DNA of 64,000 nt from Clostridioides difficile (GTDB lineage: Bacteria; Bacillota; Clostridia; Peptostreptococcales; Peptostreptococcaceae): the NCBI GenBank assembly GCA_024919175.1, contig CP103804.1:62001-126000 (forward strand), read 5' to 3'. The notes under the pieces were generated by a model, which was not told the DNA's origin, searched no databases, and saw only the letters and a program-made list of their open reading frames with translations. Made by a program: the position numbers and the translations under genes. Within the stretch, counting starts at the first letter, position 1. Every line of letters begins with the position of its first letter. Positions 57,210 through 64,000 of this stretch are shown here, one piece after another.

Positions 57210-58038
57210 TCTTTCCACCTCTGCTTTCTAATATATTCATATATCTTAAATAAACACCAGAATAAATTATATTTTCTATTATTCCAACATTTAGATTTAG
57301 ATTTAAATTATCAATTCCTCTAGCCAAAAAACCTAATGATGTTACAATTATTTTTTTTACCTTTTCTTTCAACTCATCATTTTTATCTATATATTCTATA
57401 AAAGGATTATATCTTCCTTTCTTAAAATCTTCATCTAAATCTTCATAGGCATCTAGTAGGTATATATACTTACCTATATTAAATCCTATCATTCTTAAGT
57501 TTCTCTCATTTTCGTCTTTTTTATATGCAAATACTTCTCCCATTATATTTCCAAAGACATTAGACACTTCATCTATATTTATATTTTTGTCCTTTTCCAA
57601 CTTATTTAATTCATTTAATTGTTGCTTTATATACTCAGCTTTTTCAGGATATTTCTCATATGCTAAGTTTAATTTGTTTTTATATATATAATATGCTAAT
57701 TTATCTTTTATGCGTTTATCATCCATTAAATTATCTTCTAATTTATAATACGTTAAAAGAACATTCATACTTGCTGCATATTCTGTAATATCATTTGTAA
57801 TTATCTTTTTTTTCTTAAGTGGACTAACTACACACACTTCTTCTGTACTTGTAGACTCTGGTTTATATACTGAAGTTAATAGAATAATTAGAAATGTTAT
57901 ATCGTAGTTTAAAGAAAACCTTGAGATTTCTCCATGATTTCTTTTTAGATACTTACATAACCCACAATAATAAGCTTTATAGTGGTCATATTCTCTAAAT
58001 GTTAAATCCATTTTGTTTATTTTAACATATCCAAACAT
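57199..58038 (-). CDS. DUF5685-family protein
   Basis: 279 residues, mostly helical. The N-terminal MFGYVKINKMDLTFREYDHYKAYYCGLCKYLK with CGLC and the following RFSLNYDITFLIILLTSVY match the DUF5685 family of Firmicutes; conserved acidic positions are visible in LLDAYEDLDEDFKKGRYNPF, reminiscent of isoprenoid-synthase-like helical folds. The function is unknown. First of a three-gene operon: overlaps the Cys-rich gene, which nearly abuts the membrane protein gene. Confidence 0.85.
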   Translation of the reverse strand: MFGYVKINKMDLTFREYDHYKAYYCGLCKYLKRNHGEISRFSLNYDITFLIILLTSVYKPESTSTEEVCVVSPLKKKKIITNDITEYAASMNVLLTYYKLEDNLMDDKRIKDKLAYYIYKNKLNLAYEKYPEKAEYIKQQLNELNKLEKDKNINIDEVSNVFGNIMGEVFAYKKDENERNLRMIGFNIGKYIYLLDAYEDLDEDFKKGRYNPFIEYIDKNDELKEKVKKIIVTSLGFLARGIDNLNLNLNVGIIENIIYSGVYLRYMNILESRGGKNVQ

Positions 58039-58255
58039 AAATACTCCTTTTTGTACTACTTTTTATATAAATTATAATTTGTATTGTAACAATCTATATC
58101 TATAAATATCGCATTTAACTCTTTTATGTTCACAATACTTCATCAAACATGAACCCATTCTTTTTCTATTTTTTGTTATTTATTATTATATCATTAATAA
58201 AATTATAATTCATTGTTTAGAATTATTTTTCTTATGTTTTTAATGTATCTTGTTA

Positions 58256-58278
58256 ACTCTAAAGCATCAATTTAGAGT
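58256..58278 (-). terminator. Weak hairpin after the TetR gene
   Basis: ACTCTAAA/TTTAGAGT 8-bp stem with a 7-base loop; only a short T-run on the minus strand (GTTAACAAG). Confidence 0.35.
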
Positions 58279-58321
58279 GCTTAAGTATCAGTGCTACTGT
58301 TGTACTATGATAAAATCATTT

Positions 58322-58936
58322 TTATGAATCTTTGCGAATACCTACTGCCCTTAATGGGCCAAGTAAAGACATTCTAGCAAGTATCAGTGCCATTTCATCT
58401 GGAGATTCTTTCATGTTTTTTTCAAGCCAATATTGAATTACACCTAAGTCTGCTGAAAGTATATATTGTATAAAATATTCTTCTGAAATTACTCCCTCAT
58501 CTATATTAAAATTTCTTGACTTTTGTTTCTCAAACAAATTGATTTCAATAAATCTTTTTATTTTTCTTTCAAAAGTAGGGTCACCTTTAGGACCTAAAAT
58601 AGATTTAATAATTACTGAATTTTTTCTAAAATATTCAAAAAGCTTTACCATAAATGGAAGAGGTTCATTTGAGGCATCTATGTTCATCATGTTGACTGAA
58701 TCAAGGTGCTTAGTCTCTTCTTCAATTTCCTGTATTATTTCATTTTCAATCTTCTCTAACAAGTCATACTTATCAACATAATGTAGATAAAAGGTTCCTC
58801 TATTTATATCTGCTCTTTGAGTTAAGTCAGTAACTGATATATTATTAAACCCTTTCTCATCTATTAACTCTGCTAATGCAGACCTAATCATTTTTTTAGT
58901 ACGTATTGTTCTTCTATCAATAGATACTTTTTTCAT
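58322..58936 (-). CDS. TetR-family regulator
   Basis: 204-residue repressor. The DNA-binding domain (about 10-58) contains IRSALAELIDEKGFNNISVTDL and INRGTFYLHYVDKYDLLEKI. The C-terminal TetR_C_33-like helical region ends in LLGPLRAVGIRKDS. Divergent from a nitroreductase gene 264 bp away, so it probably regulates it. GAGGAAATAATTC precedes the ATG weakly. Confidence 0.88.
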   Translation of the reverse strand: MKKVSIDRRTIRTKKMIRSALAELIDEKGFNNISVTDLTQRADINRGTFYLHYVDKYDLLEKIENEIIQEIEEETKHLDSVNMMNIDASNEPLPFMVKLFEYFRKNSVIIKSILGPKGDPTFERKIKRFIEINLFEKQKSRNFNIDEGVISEEYFIQYILSADLGVIQYWLEKNMKESPDEMALILARMSLLGPLRAVGIRKDS

Positions 58937-59200
58937 GAATTATTTCCTCATTCTATATAAATTTTTTAATTTTAATTAACAATTTTATAGTAAATGTTTA
59001 TTACTTAACAATTTAAATATTATTGTTCATTGCATAAATCAATATAAATATTATAATATACATATAGGTCATTAATCAACAATGTGTTCATAAAAAACAG
59101 CGAATTAATTTGAAAGAAATATTTAATATGACTGAAAATCTCGCCTTTATATAGATGCATTATAGAATATCTTAAGAATAGTATTAATGGAGGATAAAAA

Positions 59201-59854
59201 ATGAACAATTTAAACAATTTAGATAAAAACAATGTTAATGAAGTTTTGGATATGCTGTTAAGAACTCGAAGATCCATAAGAAGTTTTACAAAAGAAATAC
59301 CTTCAAAAGAACTAGTTGAGGAAATAATTGAAACTGGAAGACTTGCACCTTATGCAATACTTGCAGTAGCAAAACAAACAGATTTCAGACATTTCTTTGT
59401 TATCTCAAATAACAGTTTACAAATGGATAAAATAAAAACTATTCTTGTTGATGTTATTAAAACTCAAATATCAAACCATGAAATAGAAGCGAAGAACAAT
59501 ATTACTCTACAATCCTTCATTACTTCCTTAAAGATGCAAGTTGAAAAAGGGGTTCTTGGTGTAGGTACAGCACCTTATCTTATTATTGTGGCAGAACGTC
59601 GTGGAATACCAGCCATAGAACAAAAGTCATTATCTCATGTGATGCAGAATATGTGGCTTAAATCAACTGCTTTAGGATTAGGTTTTGAACTTGTTAGTGT
59701 AATAGGAAGATTAAGTAATAATAAAGATTTCTGCGATATTTTAGGAATACCAACAGGTGAATATGGATTTGATGCCTGTACAATTGGTTTCCCTACAACA
59801 TCTGTAACTAAGGAAGGCAGAGCCGTTCCTCATCCATCAATAAAATGGATATAG
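59201..59854 (+). CDS. Nitroreductase-family protein
   Basis: FMN-dependent oxidoreductase of 217 residues. The N-terminal MLLRTRRSIRSFTKEIP is the FMN-phosphate-binding motif, GRLAPYAILAVAKQ follows, and the central GTAPYLIIVAER and ALGLGFELVSVIGRL match the dimer-forming core. The substrate (nitro compounds, quinones or an iodo/dehydro compound) is unknown. GGAGG precedes the ATG. Divergent from the TetR regulator. Confidence 0.9.
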   Translation: MNNLNNLDKNNVNEVLDMLLRTRRSIRSFTKEIPSKELVEEIIETGRLAPYAILAVAKQTDFRHFFVISNNSLQMDKIKTILVDVIKTQISNHEIEAKNNITLQSFITSLKMQVEKGVLGVGTAPYLIIVAERRGIPAIEQKSLSHVMQNMWLKSTALGLGFELVSVIGRLSNNKDFCDILGIPTGEYGFDACTIGFPTTSVTKEGRAVPHPSIKWI

Positions 59855-60195
59855 TATATAATAAATAATATTAAAAATCAAATATTTATTAACTATTCTT
59901 ACATATTTTTAATAATAGGTAACATGTTGTTTCTCAGAGCAATCTATAATTTAAATGAACCTAGGATAATCAAATTAATTACAAACAAAGAATAAATATA
60001 ATAAAAGGACTTATAAATTATAAGTCCTTTTATTGAGCATGAAATTAAATTCTTTTACTTAATCCCAATAATTTTTCTGTTTTTATATAGTTTATTCTAT
60101 CTTATTTCTCTTGTTCTCTATTTGTTAATCCATTTTCATTTCTTCTGTTTTCTTGCCTTTTTAGATTAGTCCTTTATTTCTTTTAATTACTATTT
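59855..60195. other. Intergenic stretch with a terminator
   Basis: Convergent gap between the nitroreductase and M20 genes. It contains the hairpin at 60000-60034; otherwise no signal. Confidence 0.5.
60000..60034. terminator. Bidirectional terminator
   Basis: Perfect 15-bp stem ATAAAAGGACTTATA/TATAAGTCCTTTTAT with a 3-base loop; T-rich on both strands, about 145 bp after the nitroreductase stop. Confidence 0.9.
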
Positions 60196-61590
60196 TTAAA
60201 TAATTGGAGTATATTCAAAACTGCCTAGAATATCTTTTAGTTCCTTTTTTGCTTTATTTACAATAGATTCATCAAGAATTACATCATTTATTGAACATGC
60301 TATAGATTTAGATGCTAACAACATCGCTTTAAACCCCATGTCAGAACCTGCACTAGCACAAGATTGCCATGTATGAGCAGAAATACCAATAGGCCAAACT
60401 GAACAAGAACATTGTGCTGTTGGTACTATATAACTAACATCTCCAATATCTAATGATAGTGATATACAGTTATTATGAATAAATGTATCATCTGTAACTT
60501 CATCATGTAGATTCATCTTAGTAATCTCATTATTCCCACTAAGTACACTAGAAACACTAATTCTTTTGTCTATAGACACTGTGTCAGCTAATTTTTCTGC
60601 AAAATAGTAGTCATCTTCATCATACTTTTGCACTCCTATCAATTTCATGTTTCTTGATAAAACATCTGTTAATATTGTATTTGGAATATAGTCATATACC
60701 CCACTTATAATATTATATTCCATACTAGTACCAGTCATTAGTCCTGCTCCTTTTGCTATATCAACAATTCTATCAAATACATCTCTTACATGCTCCATTT
60801 TTACACCTCTTATGTAATACCACACTTCTGCAAAATCTGGAACTATGTTTGGCATCTTTCCACCACTAGTAGTTACATAATGAACTCTACAGCTATCAAA
60901 TATATGCTCTCTTAAATAGTTACAACCTATGTTCATAAGTTCCACAGCATCAAGTGCACTTCTTCCATTATAAGGAGCTTGTGCTGCATGGGCGCTAATC
61001 CCATTATATCTAAATTTTACAGAATAATTAGCAAGTGTAGGAATTCTTATTGGAGTATTTATATCAAATGGATGCCAACTAAATGCACAATCGATTCCAT
61101 CAAAAAAACCTTTTTTTATCATTAATACTTTTCCTGACAAATCTTCTTCTGCTGGACATCCATAGTATTTTATAGTCCCTTTCAACTTTTTTGATTTAAT
61201 CAATTCCTTTATTGCAATTACAGCTCCCATTGAACCTGTTCCAAGTAAATTATGTCCACACCCATGACCTGCATCACCCTCTGAAATAGGTTCTTTTGTA
61301 ATGGATACTTTTTGAGACAAACCATCTAGGGCATCATATTCTCCCAAAACTGCTATAACTGGTTTACCTTCTCCATAGCTAGCTATAAATGCTGTATCGA
61401 TATAATCTAATTCATCTATACTAAAATTATGTTTTTTTAAATATTCTTTTTGTAAGTTTGAAGCATAATACTCTTTATATTGTAGTTCTGGATTGTTCCA
61501 TATTTTATCTGATATATCTCTTAATTCTTCTTGTATTTTATCTATATAATCCATTATAAATTTTTTATTTGAATCATTTATATTAACCAT
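60196..61590 (-). CDS. M20-family amidohydrolase, AbgB/M20D type
   Basis: Dinuclear-metal aminoacylase-like hydrolase of 464 residues. Metal-binding motifs are GHGCGHNLLGTGS (Cys/His), PAEEDLSGK (catalytic Glu) and WHPFD; the dimerisation domain begins around 190 and GISAHTWQSCASAG is near the end. The length and the CGH motif fit the AbgB (p-aminobenzoyl-glutamate hydrolase) group and related N-acyl-amino-acid hydrolases. GGAGGAG is four bases before the ATG at 61590; an ATG eight codons earlier overlaps that site. It lies downstream of, but separated by a terminator from, the GATase1-like/M20 pair. Confidence 0.9.
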   Translation of the reverse strand: MVNINDSNKKFIMDYIDKIQEELRDISDKIWNNPELQYKEYYASNLQKEYLKKHNFSIDELDYIDTAFIASYGEGKPVIAVLGEYDALDGLSQKVSITKEPISEGDAGHGCGHNLLGTGSMGAVIAIKELIKSKKLKGTIKYYGCPAEEDLSGKVLMIKKGFFDGIDCAFSWHPFDINTPIRIPTLANYSVKFRYNGISAHAAQAPYNGRSALDAVELMNIGCNYLREHIFDSCRVHYVTTSGGKMPNIVPDFAEVWYYIRGVKMEHVRDVFDRIVDIAKGAGLMTGTSMEYNIISGVYDYIPNTILTDVLSRNMKLIGVQKYDEDDYYFAEKLADTVSIDKRISVSSVLSGNNEITKMNLHDEVTDDTFIHNNCISLSLDIGDVSYIVPTAQCSCSVWPIGISAHTWQSCASAGSDMGFKAMLLASKSIACSINDVILDESIVNKAKKELKDILGSFEYTPII

Positions 61591-61680
61591 ATTCTCCTCC
61601 ATAAAACTAATCATTATATTATTTAATTATATAAAACAATTATTTTTAAAATAACTTCCACATCATAATCATTTTATATA

Positions 61681-61733
61681 AGAAAACCTCTTGACTTGTA
61701 AATTATACTTTATCAAGTAAGAGGTCTTTTAAA
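61681..61733 (-). terminator. Terminator after the GATase1-like gene
   Basis: ACCTCTTGACTTG/CAAGTAAGAGGT near-perfect stem with a 15-base loop and a TTTTCTTATA tail on the minus strand; just after the stop at 61746. Confidence 0.8.
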
Positions 61734-61745
61734 TTTATAAAATTT

Positions 61746-62489
61746 TTAGCATGTTAACCAATCAAGCATATTAACCCATAATTTATTATAATATTTCCAA
61801 TCAGTAAATTCTCTTGGACCCCAATGAGGTGCACAATCAGAACTAAAAATAGCAGATTTTCCTTTTCCAAATTCACCAACAGCTACAAATGGGTCTCCTC
61901 CAATAGTCGCTAGTACAGGACAATTATCTTTAGCTACTGTCTTATTATATCCTAAAAACTGTGGCCATTCCTTTGGTATATCTTTTAAAACTGGATGTTC
62001 AGAATCAACAACAACTGGATTTATTCCTGCCGGTTTTTCAACTCTATCATCTTTATCTATCATTGTTATTGGCAATACATCTTTGATAGCAGTTTCTCCA
62101 AATCTAGCTTTTGCATCTATACCTGTAAATGACATATATCCACCTACCATGATTAATGCTCCACCATTATTTACATACTCTTTAATTAATTCAAGTCTAT
62201 CTGGATTACTATTACAATCTATAAATGTACTATTAGATAATAAGAATGTATTAGAACCTATATCAGACAATATTATACAATCATACTCATTTAGCTCTTC
62301 CAATTTATATGGGAAACTGTCTGCTGCTACATGTGCAGGCATATGAACTGCTTCATATCCTCCAGACTCTACTGCTTCTTTTAACCATTTTACTGCTTCT
62401 TCATAATGTGTTGTAACAAATGTATCAAATCCCTTTATATGAGTTATATTTTTTACCCATGATTCCCCTACTATTAATACTTTTTTCAT
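61746..62489 (-). CDS. Glutamine amidotransferase class I-like protein (GATase1_like)
   Basis: 247-residue protein with the flavodoxin-like GATase1 fold: VLIVGESWVKN at the start, DCIILSDIGSNTF, GGALIMVGGYMSFTG at the nucleophile-elbow position and FGKGKSAIFSSDCAPHWG near the end. The usual catalytic Cys at the elbow (G-x-C-x-G) is not present, so it is probably not a standard glutaminase. Relatives occur beside amidohydrolases and creatininases. It starts 20 bp after the M20 gene stop, so the two are cotranscribed. Confidence 0.85.
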   Translation of the reverse strand: MKKVLIVGESWVKNITHIKGFDTFVTTHYEEAVKWLKEAVESGGYEAVHMPAHVAADSFPYKLEELNEYDCIILSDIGSNTFLLSNSTFIDCNSNPDRLELIKEYVNNGGALIMVGGYMSFTGIDAKARFGETAIKDVLPITMIDKDDRVEKPAGINPVVVDSEHPVLKDIPKEWPQFLGYNKTVAKDNCPVLATIGGDPFVAVGEFGKGKSAIFSSDCAPHWGPREFTDWKYYNKLWVNMLDWLTC

Positions 62490-62508
62490 CTATATATTCC
62501 TCCTACTT

Positions 62509-63771
62509 TTATAAGTTTAATATTAAACTGGCATACATAAGTATACTGTCTAAATACTCTTGAATTTCAACATATTCATCTATTGAATGACATTGTTCTA
62601 TTGAACCTGGCCCTAATATCAATGTTGGAATGTTAGCTAAGTTTTTCATTAATCTTGCATCATTCCCAGCGGTTGACCCTTTTATATTTAACTTTCTTTC
62701 TAGGGTTTCTTCTAATATCTTTTTAGTATTAACCACAAATTCAGATTGCTTGTCCATCTCAAAACCTAATCCTGATTGATATATGTTTATCTGTGGTTTA
62801 TTATTTTTAAGCCACAAATCCCCATCAGCTCTTGTCATTATAACCTTAGTTATATCATCCACAACTTGCTCATAACTCATTGTATTTGGCAAGAAATGTA
62901 CACATAAATTAAATACACATTTATCTGGTACAGTAGAGCCTGCTGTTCCACCATTTATTACGCCTAGATTTATTGTGGGTGGAGGTAATAAAGTATGTTT
63001 ATATTTCATAAGCCAATTATGTTCTAGCTCTTTTATATCTTGAAGTAATAACATTGACTTTTCTATAGCGTTTACACCTTCCCACTTGCTTCCACAGTGT
63101 AGAGATACACCTTTAACTTCAACCTCAAAGAATACAAATCCCATATGTGCAATTATTATGTTTTTTTCTGATGGTTCACAAATTACACAGTAATCTCCAT
63201 CAATTCCATTCATAACTGCATTTATAGTTCCATTTCCTCCGCCTTCTTCATCTACTACTGACATTACCTTTATATTGCCAGGTATATTTAAGCCACTATC
63301 TTTTATAAGTTTTACAGCTAATATTGAAGCCATTAGCCCAGCTTTCATATCTGCAGTTCCAATACCATAAAGTTTACCATTGTCTTCTGTAGCACAATAT
63401 GGATTATATCTCCACTTATTTGTATCTCCAGGTGGCATAGTATCTACATGCCCATTGAATACTATTTTTTTACCAGGTAAATTGTCACTGTACTTACATA
63501 TTAAATTATATCTATCATCATAATTGTGACCGAGATTACCTTCTTTATGTATTTCTTTTGCCTTTTTAATTAGGTCTTCGTTCATTTCTTGTCTATTTAC
63601 ACTAAACCCTATAGAGTTCGCAAGTTCTTCAATATATTCTTGACCTTCCTTTTCAAATCCACCTAGTATTCCATGACCCACATCTTCGGTTTTGATACTT
63701 ACAAGCTCTTTTAAATAATCTATATATTCCTGCTTGTTGCTATTTAATGTATCTAAGAGAATTTTTTTCAT
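62509..63771 (-). CDS. M20-family peptidase (ArgE/DapE type)
   Basis: Zinc hydrolase of 420 residues. GHVDTMPPGD (His), GTADMKAGL (bridging Asp), VDEEGGGNGT (catalytic Glu pair) and a late CHSIDEYVEI (His) make up the dimetal site; the lid domain is in the middle. ArgE/DapE/peptidase V-like members deacylate or cleave N-acyl amino acids and small peptides. The ATG at 63771 has GGGAGG five bases before it; a TTG four codons earlier is unlikely. First readable gene of a same-strand cluster with the GATase1-like protein. Confidence 0.9.
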   Translation of the reverse strand: MKKILLDTLNSNKQEYIDYLKELVSIKTEDVGHGILGGFEKEGQEYIEELANSIGFSVNRQEMNEDLIKKAKEIHKEGNLGHNYDDRYNLICKYSDNLPGKKIVFNGHVDTMPPGDTNKWRYNPYCATEDNGKLYGIGTADMKAGLMASILAVKLIKDSGLNIPGNIKVMSVVDEEGGGNGTINAVMNGIDGDYCVICEPSEKNIIIAHMGFVFFEVEVKGVSLHCGSKWEGVNAIEKSMLLLQDIKELEHNWLMKYKHTLLPPPTINLGVINGGTAGSTVPDKCVFNLCVHFLPNTMSYEQVVDDITKVIMTRADGDLWLKNNKPQINIYQSGLGFEMDKQSEFVVNTKKILEETLERKLNIKGSTAGNDARLMKNLANIPTLILGPGSIEQCHSIDEYVEIQEYLDSILMYASLILNL

Positions 63772-63926
63772 ATTTCCTCCCAAGATTTATTTTCACATTT
63801 AAAATTTCAGAGTTAACATCCTCTACTTAAATTACAATATTTATTTTTATTTAATACCTAACCTTTTTATTTAAATACCTATATGAAATTAATAATTTTT
63901 ATAGCTTACTAGTTAAGTCATATTTA

Positions 63927-64000
63927 TTATTTAGCTTTAGCTGACTTTTTTAATTTTATGTTATTTATCCATATAGCAAATAACATTACCAAACCTTTTA
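63927..64000 (-). CDS. C-terminal end of a membrane protein (5' end outside window)
   Basis: Only the last ~24 codons are inside. They read as a hydrophobic helix end (GLVMLFAIWINN) followed by a lysine-rich tail IKLKKSAKAK and a stop, typical of a transporter C-terminus. It is on the same strand as the M20 cluster and immediately upstream, so it could be the associated permease. Identification awaits the flanking sequence. Confidence 0.5.
   Translation of the reverse strand, partial: KGLVMLFAIWINNIKLKKSAKAK

Noticed and set aside
59020..59277. Minus-strand frame overlapping the nitroreductase start
   Set aside because: Opposite the real gene and its RBS; composition is that of AT-rich intergenic DNA.

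Overview
The window is very probably a chromosomal segment of Clostridioides difficile, or a very close relative. Base composition is strongly AT-rich and the genes read as low-GC Firmicute genes. The decisive evidence is the ribosomal RNA operon: its 16S-23S spacer carries three copies of a 9-bp repeat (AAAGTGCTA) separated by exactly 53 and 33 bp, the mosaic architecture known from C. difficile spacers and exploited in PCR-ribotyping. The AdhE, RelQ, CBS-type pyrophosphatase and B12-riboswitch/cbiMNQO genes fit the same organism. There are no phage, transposase or CRISPR genes; this is ordinary core chromosome with a few accessory patches.

Layout. 1-0.5 kb: 3' end of a radical SAM gene. 0.7-5.3 kb: an asparagine-synthetase-like gene that lacks the N-terminal glutaminase nucleophile region, then a regulator / D-aminoacyl-tRNA-deacylase-like / EamA transporter operon. 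5.5-12.4 kb: a run of minus-strand housekeeping and hypothetical genes (HAD nucleotidase, methyltransferase, membrane protein, metallophosphoesterase, small alarmone synthetase RelQ, metallo-beta-lactamase-fold hydrolase, YkgJ-type cysteine cluster protein). 12.4-18.5 kb: plus-strand genes including a 1688-residue DUF4132 protein with a small partner. 18.6-24.2 kb: a LytTR two-component system divergent from a MacB/FtsX-type ABC exporter. 24.5-31 kb: adhE, a CBS/DRTGG inorganic pyrophosphatase, and a TetR/YciI divergent pair with twin operators. 31.3-36.3 kb: pcrA, M18 aminopeptidase, patatin-like lipase and cyclophilin on one strand. 36.5-39.5 kb: the cobalt importer cbiMNQO behind a cobalamin riboswitch with its terminator. 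39.6-43.1 kb: a MoxR/CobS-like AAA ATPase plus VWA protein pair, and a DedA protein. 43.3-48.4 kb: a 16S-23S-5S operon without tRNA genes, with its promoter. 48.7-51.6 kb: a CadA-type metal ATPase with duplicated HMA domains and a CadC-type ArsR repressor. 51.7-53.9 kb: a Met/Asn/Gly-rich tandem-repeat protein and an EFR1-type flavodoxin/ferredoxin protein, each followed by the same ~94-bp repeat. 53.9-58 kb: a hypothetical protein, a HAD-IB hydrolase, a GNAT gene remnant, and a DUF5685 / Cys-rich / membrane protein trio. 58.3-64 kb: a TetR/nitroreductase divergent pair, two M20 peptidases, a GATase1-like protein and the last codons of a membrane protein.

Working together: cobalamin sensing controls cobalt import; metal sensing by the ArsR protein controls the P-type efflux ATPase; the LytTR system probably controls the adjacent ABC exporter; the M20/GATase cluster plus the cut-off membrane protein looks like an amido-substrate or peptide uptake and hydrolysis module. 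The least understood parts, and the best places to look for something new, are the D-amino-acid-type operon (2.8-5.3 kb), the DUF4132 pair (12.9-18.5 kb), the AAA/VWA pair next to the cobalt operon (39.6-42.3 kb), the repeat-protein locus with its duplicated 3' element (51.7-53.9 kb), and the DUF5685 trio (56.2-58 kb). Most start codons were chosen by ribosome-binding-site position; several differ from the longest possible reading frame.
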